A stretch of DNA of 64,000 nt from Paenibacillus montaniterrae (GTDB taxonomy: Bacteria; Bacillota; Bacilli; Paenibacillales; Paenibacillaceae): NCBI RefSeq assembly GCF_018403185.1, contig NZ_BOSE01000003.1:124001-188000 (forward strand), read 5' to 3'. The translations under genes and the position numbers were made by a program. Under the pieces are notes generated by a model that worked only from the letters and a program-made list of their open reading frames with translations, was not told the DNA's origin and ran no database searches. Of the stretch, positions 25,785-34,099 are shown piece after piece. Numbering within the stretch: position 1 is the stretch's first letter; every line of letters begins with the position of its first letter.

Positions 25785-26957
25785 ATGGCAAATATTCAAG
25801 AGCTGAAGCAAACCTTTGTTGCACGTTTTGGAGAGTCTGAGCAAGACATTCATGTATTTCATGCGCCAGGCCGCGTCAACCTGATTGGCGAGCATACTGA
25901 TTATAATGGCGGCTATGTATTTCCTGCCGCGTTAACCTTCGGCACAACATTGCTTATTCGCAAGCGTGACGATAAAGGACTAGGTCTTGCTTCCACAAAC
26001 TTCCCAACAACCAACGTACTAAGCGTTGAAAAGGTTGTTTACGATAAAGCTGATGACTGGATGAACTATCCAAAAGGAATTGTCAATGAAATTTTACAGC
26101 AAGGAGTTGTTTTCAGCTCTGGCTACGATTTGCTATATCATGGTGAAATTCCTAACGGCTCAGGTCTGTCATCTTCGGCTTCAATCGAAGTCGTAACCGC
26201 ATTTGCCTTGCTGACGTTGGAAAATCAGCCAATTGACACTGTCAAAATCGCGCTAATGGCGCAAAAATCAGAAAACGAGTTCAACGGTGTACAATGCGGC
26301 ATTATGGATCAGTTTGCAGTAGCAAACGGCAAAAAGGACCATGCGATTTTGTTAATGTGCGATACGCTGGAATATGATCTTGTACCATTTGAATCTGGAA
26401 GCTACAAGCTTGTAATCGGCAATACCAATAAACGTCGCGGACTAGTCGACTCCGCTTATAATGAGCGTCGCAGCCAATGCGAGCAAGCGGTTAAGGAGCT
26501 GCAAGCTGCACATCCTGAGCTTACGCTGCTTGGACAGCTTTCGCTTGAGCAATTCAATGCATCGAAGCATTTGATCAAGGATGAGGTTGTACTGAAGCGG
26601 GCACAGCATGTTGTAGAGGAAATCGATCGAGTTCTGAAGTCGATGGAAGCATTAAAAGCAAATGATCTGGCTCAATTTGGCCAGTTGATGAATGGCTCGC
26701 ATGATTCTTTGCGCGATCTATATGAAGTAACAGGCGCTGAGCTGGATGCAATGGTTGATGCTGCGCGCAAGGTGCCAGGCGTGCTGGGCGCTCGCATGAC
26801 AGGAGCAGGCTTCGGCGGATGCACGGTGTCACTGGTGCATGAGGATTCTGTTGAGCAATTCAAGGAGCAGGTAGGCAAGGAGTATACAGAAAAAACAGGT
26901 CTGGTTGCAGACTTCTATGTATGCTCGATCGGCAACGGAGTCGAGCAGCTGGCTTAA
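25785..26957 (+). CDS. galK: Galactokinase
   Basis: A 390-residue GHMP kinase that phosphorylates galactose to galactose-1-phosphate, the first Leloir step. Visible motifs are the galactokinase signature GRVNLIGEHTDYNGGYV, the ATP loop PNGSGLSSSASIEV, and the C-terminal GARMTGAGFGGCTV. I chose the ATG at 25785; an ATG 12 bases earlier overlaps the ribosome site AAAGGATGG. It is the first gene of galK-galE-galT. Confidence 0.97.
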   Translation: MANIQELKQTFVARFGESEQDIHVFHAPGRVNLIGEHTDYNGGYVFPAALTFGTTLLIRKRDDKGLGLASTNFPTTNVLSVEKVVYDKADDWMNYPKGIVNEILQQGVVFSSGYDLLYHGEIPNGSGLSSSASIEVVTAFALLTLENQPIDTVKIALMAQKSENEFNGVQCGIMDQFAVANGKKDHAILLMCDTLEYDLVPFESGSYKLVIGNTNKRRGLVDSAYNERRSQCEQAVKELQAAHPELTLLGQLSLEQFNASKHLIKDEVVLKRAQHVVEEIDRVLKSMEALKANDLAQFGQLMNGSHDSLRDLYEVTGAELDAMVDAARKVPGVLGARMTGAGFGGCTVSLVHEDSVEQFKEQVGKEYTEKTGLVADFYVCSIGNGVEQLA

Positions 26958-26961
26958 CTTA

Positions 26962-26985
26962 AGAGGATATTCAAAAAGCTTTAAA
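26962..26985 (+). repeat. Possible element A left-end trace between galK and galE
   Basis: The bases GAGGATATTCAAAAAGCTTT resemble the usual flank GAGGTA plus the left end GTTCAAAAAGCT. No other part of the element is present. This may be chance. Confidence 0.3.
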
Positions 26986-27008
26986 ACAACATTTAGGAGA
27001 TGATTGAG

Positions 27009-27995
27009 ATGGCAGTATTAGTAACTGGTGGTGCAGGGTATATTGGGTCACATACGGTAGCAGCTTTGCTGGAGCGTGGCGAGGAAATTGTTGTGCTGGA
27101 TAATTTGCAGCAAGGTCATAAGGAGGCGCTATTAGGCGGCAAGCTTTATGTTGGCGACTTGCGCGATGGCGAAACTCTGGATAAGCTGTTCAGCGAAAAT
27201 AATATTGATGCGGTCATTCATTTTGCAGCCAATTCGTTAGTTGGCGAGAGCATGAAGGAGCCAGGCAAATATTACCATAACAATGTATACGGCACACTTT
27301 GCTTGCTTGAAAAAATGAATCAGTACGGAGTAAATAAAATTGTTTTCTCATCAACGGCAGCTACGTACGGCGAGCCTGAAAACGTGCCAATTGATGAGTA
27401 TGATCGTACATCGCCTACTAGTGCATATGGCGAAACGAAGCTGGCGATGGAAAAAATGATGAAATGGTTCGACACTGCGCACGGTGTGAAATATATTTCC
27501 TTGCGCTACTTTAATGCAGCAGGCGCGCATGCGAGCGGCAAAATCGGCGAGGCGCATGATCCGGAAACCCATCTTATCCCGATTGTGCTGGAAGCAGCAC
27601 TAGGCAAGCGTCCTCACATTTCTGTATTTGGCGATGATTATGCAACAGAGGATGGCACTTGCATACGCGATTACATTCATGTCAGCGATCTTGCTGATGC
27701 GCATGTGCTCGCTTTGGATTCTCTGCGCAAAGGCTCAGACAGTGCCATTTACAACCTGGGCAGCAGTACTGGCTTCTCCGTTAAGCAAGTAATTGACATT
27801 GCGCACGAGGTAACAGGACGTGAAATTCCTGTAGCATTCGAGCAGCGCCGTCCAGGCGACCCGGCTGTTCTGATCGCATCATCGCAGCGTGCTCGTCAGG
27901 AGCTTGGCTGGGATCCACAGCGCAGCAATTTGAAGGAAATTATTGCAAGTGCATGGAACTGGCATTCTAATCATCCGAACGGCTACAGCAAATAA
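27009..27995 (+). CDS. galE: UDP-glucose 4-epimerase
   Basis: The 328-residue short-chain dehydrogenase-type enzyme interconverts UDP-galactose and UDP-glucose using bound NAD. It has VTGGAGYIGSH at the start, the SSTAATYG serine segment, the catalytic YGETK, and RYFNAAGA. Length is normal. The ATG at 27009 is preceded by AGGAGATGA at proper spacing; the ATG at 27000 is too close. It lies 51 bases after galK. Confidence 0.97.
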   Translation: MAVLVTGGAGYIGSHTVAALLERGEEIVVLDNLQQGHKEALLGGKLYVGDLRDGETLDKLFSENNIDAVIHFAANSLVGESMKEPGKYYHNNVYGTLCLLEKMNQYGVNKIVFSSTAATYGEPENVPIDEYDRTSPTSAYGETKLAMEKMMKWFDTAHGVKYISLRYFNAAGAHASGKIGEAHDPETHLIPIVLEAALGKRPHISVFGDDYATEDGTCIRDYIHVSDLADAHVLALDSLRKGSDSAIYNLGSSTGFSVKQVIDIAHEVTGREIPVAFEQRRPGDPAVLIASSQRARQELGWDPQRSNLKEIIASAWNWHSNHPNGYSK

Positions 27996-28025
27996 GAACA
28001 GCAGGACGAAGGAAGGAGTATGAGC

Positions 28026-29606
28026 ATGACCGCACAAGTGACAGCTACCGACGCTCAGCTGCAAATCGCGCGTCTGGTGCAGTTTGCCCTGCAGCAGAAG
28101 ATGATTGAAGCGACAGATCAGCATTATGCAACCAACGCCTTGCTTGACCTGTTTCACTTTGAAGAGCCGTATGAGGGTGAGGTGCCTGCGGAGCAGCTAG
28201 CGTCTCCGGTTGAACCGCTGGAGCAGCTGCTGGACTATGGCTACAGCATTGGACTTATCCCTGAAAATACATTGACCTATCGAGATTTGCTGGACGCTAA
28301 AGTAATGGGCGTATTTGTTCCGCGCCCTTCCGAGCTTATTCGCAAGTTTTACAGCCTGGCGGAGGAGCACGGGATCGAGGCTGCTACTACGATGTTCTAT
28401 AAGCTGAGCATCGACAGTAACTATATTCGCATGGACCGAATCGCAAAAAATCCAAGCTGGCTGCATGCTACCGAATATGGCGAGCTGCAAATTACAGTTA
28501 ATTTGTCCAAGCCGGAAAAGGATCCTAAGGAAATTGCGCTGCTTAAAACATTGCCGCCTGCCAAATATCCGAAATGTCTGCTATGCGTAGAAAACGTAGG
28601 CTATGCAGGGCGCGTCAACCATCCTGCGCGACAAAACCACCGCACGATTCCGCTGACGCTGCAAGGAGAAGAGTGGCATCTGCAATATTCTCCTTATGTA
28701 TATTACAACGAGCACAGCATCGTATTGAAGGGCGAGCATGATCCGATGGCTGTGACGCATAGCTCGATGGCGCGCTTGCTTGATTTCGTGGAGCAGTTCC
28801 CGCATTACTTTATCGGGTCAAATGCGGACCTGCCAATTGTTGGCGGATCGATATTATCGCATGATCACTTTCAGGCGGGCAAACATGTATTCCCGATGGA
28901 AACATCACCGATCGAAATGAGCTTCAGCTCTGCGAGCTATCCTGGCGTCAAGCTGGGCATCGTCAAATGGCCAATGTCCGTCATTAGACTGCAGGGTCAA
29001 TCGAAGGATGAAGTTAAACAGCTGGCAGCGTATATTCTTGATCAATGGAGAGAATACAGCGATCCATCAGCACAGATTTATGCCTTTACCAAGCAAGCTG
29101 ATGGAAGCAAGGTGCCGCATAATACGATTACTCCGATTGCTCGCTTGCTGTCTGGCGGTGAATTTGAGCTGGATCTCGTGTTGCGGAACAATCGCACAAG
29201 TGAAGAGCATCCAGATGGCATTTTCCATCCGCATCAGAACCTGCATCATATTAAGAAAGAAAATATTGGTTTAATTGAAGTGATGGGCTTGGCTGTGCTT
29301 CCTGGACGGTTAAAGGAGGAGCTGGCGGAAATTGCCGCACTATTAAGCGGTGGCGATCAAGCAGCAGTAACGGCAGTCCAATCTTCCGAGCATCCGCTTA
29401 ACAAGCATGCGGCCTGGATTTCAGAGCTTGCCGAGCAGTATGGCATCAGCTTGTCCAGCGAGGCAGCGGAGCAGCTTGTTAAGGAGCAAACAGGCGCGAA
29501 GTTTCTAGCTGTTTTGCAGGATGCTGGCGTATATAAACGCGACGTAGAGGGGCTAGAGGCGTTCAAACGCTTCATAAAGTCGCTTGACTTCACGGAAATG
29601 CTATAA
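28026..29606 (+). CDS. galT: Galactose-1-phosphate uridylyltransferase (Firmicute class II type)
   Basis: The 526-residue protein belongs to the longer GalT class of Firmicutes: ICVENVGYAGRVNHPARQNHR-like region near residue 190, IVGGSILSHDHFQAGKH with the active-site His segment, and HPDGIFHPHQNLHHIKKENIGLIEVMGLAVLPGRL. It transfers UMP from UDP-glucose to galactose-1-phosphate. The ATG at 28026 has GAAGGAG seven bases upstream. It is the last gene of the operon, followed by a strong terminator. Confidence 0.96.
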   Translation: MTAQVTATDAQLQIARLVQFALQQKMIEATDQHYATNALLDLFHFEEPYEGEVPAEQLASPVEPLEQLLDYGYSIGLIPENTLTYRDLLDAKVMGVFVPRPSELIRKFYSLAEEHGIEAATTMFYKLSIDSNYIRMDRIAKNPSWLHATEYGELQITVNLSKPEKDPKEIALLKTLPPAKYPKCLLCVENVGYAGRVNHPARQNHRTIPLTLQGEEWHLQYSPYVYYNEHSIVLKGEHDPMAVTHSSMARLLDFVEQFPHYFIGSNADLPIVGGSILSHDHFQAGKHVFPMETSPIEMSFSSASYPGVKLGIVKWPMSVIRLQGQSKDEVKQLAAYILDQWREYSDPSAQIYAFTKQADGSKVPHNTITPIARLLSGGEFELDLVLRNNRTSEEHPDGIFHPHQNLHHIKKENIGLIEVMGLAVLPGRLKEELAEIAALLSGGDQAAVTAVQSSEHPLNKHAAWISELAEQYGISLSSEAAEQLVKEQTGAKFLAVLQDAGVYKRDVEGLEAFKRFIKSLDFTEML

Positions 29607-29623
29607 AATAGAAAAAATTAATT

Positions 29624-29667
29624 GTTAAAAAATTCCCATTTGATAGAAACAAATGGGAATTTTTTGT
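29624..29667 (+). terminator. Terminator of the gal operon
   Basis: AAAAAATTCCCATTTG pairs with CAAATGGGAATTTTTT around a 7-base loop. Both sides carry A/T runs. Confidence 0.92.
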
Positions 29668-29756
29668 TGTAATATAATATGGATTGTGGTATTTTTTATG
29701 TAATTATGAAATTTTCTTATATTGCATAATGAATGCCAAATGTTGGAGGGTTGAAT

Positions 29757-30194
29757 ATGTCAGAAAAAATGCTCCCGTTGGAAGAATTCTTGAAGCTGGA
29801 TTCTGATGAACAGGTAGAAAAGCTAAAGCGCTGGAAAATGACTTATACGTTGAAAGATATAAGAGAAGCTTGGAATTTCAAGCATTCGGCGCAATACTAT
29901 ATGCTTCTAAAAAAATTACGGATTTATGAGAGAGTCGTCAATAAATCCGACAAGTTCTATCCGCAATCCGAATCGCAGCGTCTAGGCGCAGATGGCGTAT
30001 GGAGAACATATACTGAAGCGGCAAGCACGCCTAATGATCATTTCAACTTCAGCTTGAACGCGACCATTTCTGGCGCTGAACTGGCTGAAAAGTTGGAAAG
30101 AATCGCGTACTTCTTAAAGGGCGAAGCGAAAAATGTAGATATCAAGCTGTCCATAGTAGCCAATGAAAGCGACAATAATACCAATAAAGGCTAG
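29757..30194 (+). CDS. Conserved-looking protein of unknown function, 145 aa
   Basis: A soluble, charged protein. The first part (KLDSDEQVEKLKRWKMTYTLKDIREAWNFKHSAQYY) has the look of a helix-turn-helix-like region, and the last part is amphipathic. I do not recognise the family. GGAGGG precedes the ATG at 29757. Two reverse-strand element A copies begin nine bases after its stop, so here they lie antisense to this gene. Confidence 0.65.
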   Translation: MSEKMLPLEEFLKLDSDEQVEKLKRWKMTYTLKDIREAWNFKHSAQYYMLLKKLRIYERVVNKSDKFYPQSESQRLGADGVWRTYTEAASTPNDHFNFSLNATISGAELAEKLERIAYFLKGEAKNVDIKLSIVANESDNNTNKG

Positions 30195-30202
30195 CCATAC
30201 GT

Positions 30203-30371
30203 GTTCAAAATAATTGGCTATCAGGACCAAGAAAATGGGATGCTAGTAGAAAACAAGGAGCGCTGCTACGGGACAAGCTACGAGATCCCCGCAGTTTTCG
30301 CTAGCGTACCATATTCGCCGTCGACAAAGCAACAACGCTCTGCCTAGTCATCAAAGTTGGACATTTTAAAC
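30203..30371 (-). repeat. Element A copy 10 (169 bp)
   Basis: A reverse-strand copy. In its own direction the inner arms read ATGGTACGCTAG and CTAGCATCCCAT, a variant pairing. The outer arms are more diverged than in other copies. Confidence 0.88.
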
Positions 30372-30386
30372 AAACATTCAATGGAA

Positions 30387-30555
30387 GTTTAAAAAGTTCG
30401 GAGTTCAGGACCAAGAAGATGGGGTGCTAGTAGAAAACGAGGAGCGCAGCGTAGGCACTTACTACGAGAGCACCGGAGTTTTCGCTAGCGTCCAAGATTC
30501 GCCGTCGACAAAGCAACAACGCTCTGCCTCGTCATCAAAGTTGGACATTTTAAAC
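30387..30555 (-). repeat. Element A copy 11 (169 bp)
   Basis: A reverse-strand copy, 184 bases from copy 10. The left inner arm is type I and the right arm is CTAGCACCCCATC, a partial mismatch. It lies 70 bases after the reverse-strand DUF1128 gene, beyond that gene's terminator. Confidence 0.9.
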
Positions 30556-30566
30556 ATCATCTAAAC

Positions 30567-30608
30567 AAAAAAACTGCGGTGAGTGGTTACCCATCCCCGC
30601 AGTTTTTG
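30567..30608 (-). terminator. Terminator of the DUF1128 gene
   Basis: AAAAACTGCGG pairs with CCGCAGTTTTT; the A-run on the left is the U-tract of the reverse transcript. Confidence 0.85.
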
Positions 30609-30625
30609 CTTTGGAACCGTAGCTT

Positions 30626-30850
30626 CTAGTTGCGCAGCTTGCCCAACTCGGATACAAGCGCTTCAACCTCGCTAATACTGAAATTTTCTTTGGAAGCCAC
30701 AACCTCATAAAGATCTCTTATATCCTCGTAGTTGTCCAGGTTAAAGCTGGATGCCTGCATAGCAGCAGCAGTAGCCATTTTCAGCTTGGCTTTAATCGCT
30801 TCAATCATAAACACCATATTTTCTACAGTAGCTTGCTCCAAATCCACCAT
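30626..30850 (-). CDS. UPF0435 / DUF1128 (YfkK-like) small protein
   Basis: The 74-residue protein matches the small Bacillus UPF0435 family: ENMVFMIEAIKAKLKM, then ASSFNLDNYEDIRDLYEVV and FSISEVEALVSELGKL at the end. It is all helical and cytoplasmic; function is unknown. ATG at 30850 is chosen, with TAGGAG upstream; a TTG at 30853 is just before it. Confidence 0.85.
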   Translation of the reverse strand: MVDLEQATVENMVFMIEAIKAKLKMATAAAMQASSFNLDNYEDIRDLYEVVASKENFSISEVEALVSELGKLRN

Positions 30851-30968
30851 CAAATCGCTCCTAACATTCGGATAACTTTACTCGTCATTGTACCACGAAT
30901 TGCACTGGTTAAACTAACAAATTGAAGAGAATATGAAAATCAGATACAATAAACCTGTCATAAAGGCA

Positions 30969-31020
30969 GTCGAATACACTACGAAGCAACACATCGCCAT
31001 CAACGTCCAGCATTTTGAAC
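30969..31020 (-). repeat. Element A left-end remnant (52 bp)
   Basis: In its own direction it reads GTTCAAAATGCTGGACG and onward to TATTCGAC, then stops. It is downstream of two full copies in the element's direction, like the remnants of other arrays. Confidence 0.85.
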
Positions 31021-31037
31021 ATCCTATTTCAAGTAGA

Positions 31038-31206
31038 GTTCAAAAAGCTCGGCTTTCAGTACCAAGAAGCTTGGACGCTAGTAGAAAATGAGGAGCGCAG
31101 CGTAGGCAAAAGCTACGTGAGCACCGGAATTTTCGCTAGCGTCCAAGATTCGCCGTCGACTAAGCTACAACGCAACACAACGTAATCAAAGTCCAACATT
31201 TTGAAC
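31038..31206 (-). repeat. Element A copy 12 (169 bp)
   Basis: A reverse-strand copy with perfect type I inner arms: TTGGACGCTAG with CTAGCGTCCAA. This array lies between two divergent genes, the only locus not behind a stop codon. Confidence 0.92.
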
Positions 31207-31223
31207 ATCCTATTTCAATTAGA

Positions 31224-31393
31224 GTTCAAAAAGCTCGGCTTTCAGGACCAAGAAGATGGCACGATACTAGAAGGCGAGGAGCGCAGCGTAGATAAGACCT
31301 ACGTGAGCACCGGAGCCTTCGGTAGCGTGACATATTCGTCGTCGAATACGCAACAACGAAACAGCATCGTCATCAAAGCTGTGCTTTTTGAAC
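31224..31393 (-). repeat. Element A copy 13 (170 bp)
   Basis: A reverse-strand copy with matched type II inner arms, 186 bases from copy 12. It ends 27 bases before the yyaC start codon, so it occupies the yyaC upstream region. Confidence 0.92.
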
Positions 31394-31420
31394 ATCCTAT
31401 AAAAAAAGGGAGATAACATA

Positions 31421-32005
31421 ATGTTAGAGCGAACACTACACGACCCCCTCGTTAGTGAGCCAAACATACGGGAGCTGCATTATTTTTTAAAAGAAATTTA
31501 TTTGCAATGTCCACTGCCAGAAGACATTGTTTTTATTTGTATAGGCACTGACCAATCTACAGGAGATTCTTTCGGACCATTAATGGGCAGCCAATTGCAA
31601 AGCATGGGGTTTCCTAATGTGATCGGTACGCTAGCCTATCCCTGTGATGCAGATCGGGTTGAGCATGCAGTAAAGCAGCTGCAGCAGCAGTCAAAGCTAG
31701 TTGTTGCGATTGATGCCTGCCTTGGCAGCGCGAAGCAGGTTGGAACCTTCATATGCACGACAGGCGCGCTTAAGCCAGGAGCCGCGCTCGGCAAAAAGCT
31801 GCCGCCTGTTGGAGATTATAGTATAGCGGCTGTTGTGAACGCGGTCGGGCCAAAGGCTTATTGGAAAATTCAATCTACGTCATTATTTACAGTTATGCAG
31901 CTTGTCGAGGAGCTTGCCAAGCAAGTTTCAAAAATTTGGGGAATGAAAAAGGAGAGTGCTTTATATGAACCTTACATTAGCGAACGCCAGCTATCTAATC
32001 AATGA
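31421..32005 (+). CDS. yyaC: Spore protease YyaC family
   Basis: The 194-residue protein has the YyaC pattern VFICIGTDQSTGDSFGPLMGSQL, VVAIDACLGSAKQVG and PVGDYSIAAVVNA. YyaC is related to the germination protease GPR and is made during sporulation in B. subtilis; its exact substrate is not known. It supports a spore-forming host. AGGGAG lies before the ATG. It overlaps the next gene, and its upstream region is filled by element A copies. Confidence 0.92.
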   Translation: MLERTLHDPLVSEPNIRELHYFLKEIYLQCPLPEDIVFICIGTDQSTGDSFGPLMGSQLQSMGFPNVIGTLAYPCDADRVEHAVKQLQQQSKLVVAIDACLGSAKQVGTFICTTGALKPGAALGKKLPPVGDYSIAAVVNAVGPKAYWKIQSTSLFTVMQLVEELAKQVSKIWGMKKESALYEPYISERQLSNQ

Positions 32006-32780
32006 GCAGCTAAAGCTGGCCTATTATGATTCGGATGCTGTCTCAGACAAGCCGGTTGTTGTGCTGCTGCACGGTTATTGCGGAAGCTCGGCTTATTTTA
32101 GCAGGCTTGCTCCTTTGCTGGAAAGCTCGTATCGCCTGCTTATTCCTGATTTAATTGGACACGGCGCATCTACGGCCGATACGAAGCCTGTCTATAATCT
32201 GCAGGAGCAGGCAGCATGGCTTGCAGGCTGGCTTCAGGCAACTGGAGTACAGCAGGCGCATGTATTCGGACATTCCTTAGGTGGCTATATTACGCTTGCG
32301 CTTGCAGAGCATAAGCCGGCATTGCTGCAATCATTCGGGCTGCTGCACTCAACCGCACTAGCCGATTCCGAGCAGAGTCAGAAAAATCGTGAGCTAGCTG
32401 TGCAAACGATCGAGGAGCAAGGCGTACGCGCTTTTGTCGAAGGTCTTATTCCGAAGCTGATTGCTGCCGATCATCCGCAGCGTGACGAATTGCTGCGCTA
32501 TGGCATTGAAATTGGCTATCAAACAGCAGCTGAAGCAGCAATTGGCTTTGCCAGAGGCATGAAGGAGCGGCCGGCTCGCTTAAGTGTAATTGAACAAGCA
32601 ACGCTTCCTGTACTGCTTGTAGCGGGAGCCAAAGACGGCGTTATCAGTAATGAGGCGACCTTTAGCGGACGTCAGGCATCCACACATTGCCAGACTATAG
32701 AGGAAGCTGGACATATGGGAATGCTGGAGGAGCCGGAGCAGATGGCTGCTATATTGCAGCAGTTCATTGGCAAGCAATAG
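31965..32780 (+). CDS. Alpha/beta-hydrolase
   Basis: The 271-residue alpha/beta-fold enzyme has LLHGYCGSSAYF for the oxyanion hole, the nucleophile elbow VFGHSLGGYI (Ser near 98), GAKDGV with the acid and EAGHMGMLEEPEQ with the His. Substrate is unknown. The ATG at 31965 has AAGGAGAG before it; the GTG at 31956 does not. It overlaps yyaC by 41 bases and precedes a methyltransferase by 31, so the three are probably one operon. Confidence 0.9.
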   Translation: MNLTLANASYLINEQLKLAYYDSDAVSDKPVVVLLHGYCGSSAYFSRLAPLLESSYRLLIPDLIGHGASTADTKPVYNLQEQAAWLAGWLQATGVQQAHVFGHSLGGYITLALAEHKPALLQSFGLLHSTALADSEQSQKNRELAVQTIEEQGVRAFVEGLIPKLIAADHPQRDELLRYGIEIGYQTAAEAAIGFARGMKERPARLSVIEQATLPVLLVAGAKDGVISNEATFSGRQASTHCQTIEEAGHMGMLEEPEQMAAILQQFIGKQ

Positions 32781-32811
32781 TACCGAGCTTTCGAGAGGAG
32801 ATTTAATCAGG

Positions 32812-34008
32812 ATGACAGAGTATAGCGACAGTGAAAACCAGCTGCGGCAGGAGCTTGCCGAAGCGGTTGAACAGGACACGCTTTATCAGGCAGTGTTAAG
32901 CTCGCCAAAAGCAAAGGGCAATGAAGTACCGCAAAAAGTGATCGTACGTCCGATACAATTAAAAAATGGATTGGTTTACCAATTTGAATCATATTATGTA
33001 AATAAAGTGCTGCATGAAAATGTAAGTGCAAGCCAGACGGTTGAAAAGCTCGTTGCATTAATTGCCCAGCAATACAAGCAAACCCAAATTAAGCAGCAAA
33101 ACAGTCAGCTTCATATTCTTTCCGGCAAAAAAGGGCAGCTGACAATTAAGCGCAAGCAGACGGCAGCGGCAGCTCAGCCTGCTGCTCGCTCGCATAATCG
33201 GATGAAAAGACGGGTTCTGGAGGAAGGAAAACCGGTTGCTTTTTTAGTGGAGCTTGGCATTATGACAGCAGAAGGCCGTGTGCACGCTAAAAAGCAGGAC
33301 AAATTCAAGCAAATTAATCGTTTCCTTGAAATGGTAGAGGATGTACTGGAGCATTTGCCTAGCGACAAAACCTTGAAAATTATAGACTTTGGCTGCGGGA
33401 AATCCTACTTAACCTTTGCTTTGTATCACTATTTATCAATCGAGCAGCAGCGCCAGCTTGACATTATCGGGCTTGATTTGAAGGAGGATGTAATCGCATT
33501 TTGCAATGAGCTTGCCCGAAAGCTTGAATACGAGCATTTGCACTTTGCAGTAGGCGATATCGCCGAGTTTGATGAGCTGACTGAGGTCGATATGGTCGTA
33601 ACCTTGCATGCTTGCGATACCGCAACAGATGCAGCGCTTGGCAAAGCAGTAAACTGGGGCGCTTCGGTTATTATGTCAGTTCCTTGCTGCCAGCATGAGC
33701 TGTTCCCGCAAGTAAAGAGCGAGCTGCTTGCGCCTATTTTGAATTATGGTTTGCTGAAGGAACGGTTTTCGGCGCTTGCTACTGATGGCATTAGAGCACA
33801 GCTGCTTGAAACGATCGGCTATCAGGTGCAAATGCTGGAGTTTATCGACCCGGAGCATACTCCGAAAAATATTATGATTCGTGCGGTGAAGCCGCAGAAG
33901 CTGACATTCAATCAGCAAAAATGGCAGCAGTACAGCAGTTTTAAAAGTATGCTTGGCGTTGAGCAAACCTTGGAAAAGCTGCTTGCAGACAGGCTGCCAA
34001 ACCGCTAA
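32812..34008 (+). CDS. Class I SAM-dependent methyltransferase (Methyltransf_32-like)
   Basis: A 398-residue protein. The N-terminal 180 residues are basic and have no clear domain. Then comes the SAM-binding motif IIDFGCGKSYLTFALYHYL, LDLKEDVIAFC, and VVTLHACDTATDAALG, with SVPCCQHE near residue 300. This resembles the methyltransferase family 32 group, found also in RNA-modifying proteins, but the substrate is unknown. ATG at 32812 follows GAGAGGAG. Confidence 0.85.
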   Translation: MTEYSDSENQLRQELAEAVEQDTLYQAVLSSPKAKGNEVPQKVIVRPIQLKNGLVYQFESYYVNKVLHENVSASQTVEKLVALIAQQYKQTQIKQQNSQLHILSGKKGQLTIKRKQTAAAAQPAARSHNRMKRRVLEEGKPVAFLVELGIMTAEGRVHAKKQDKFKQINRFLEMVEDVLEHLPSDKTLKIIDFGCGKSYLTFALYHYLSIEQQRQLDIIGLDLKEDVIAFCNELARKLEYEHLHFAVGDIAEFDELTEVDMVVTLHACDTATDAALGKAVNWGASVIMSVPCCQHELFPQVKSELLAPILNYGLLKERFSALATDGIRAQLLETIGYQVQMLEFIDPEHTPKNIMIRAVKPQKLTFNQQKWQQYSSFKSMLGVEQTLEKLLADRLPNR

Positions 34009-34099
34009 TGACCGACTGGATATGTACATTTGTCCAATTGTAGTTTTCTGGTGGATTTGCTATATTTAACAGTGATAGAAACATGAATGGGTGGGTAGC

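Noticed and set aside
30203..31393. CRISPR array as an explanation for the regular repeats
   Set aside because: Units are 168 bp with 16-21 base spacers that are alike; CRISPR has short repeats and unique spacers, and no cas gene is seen.
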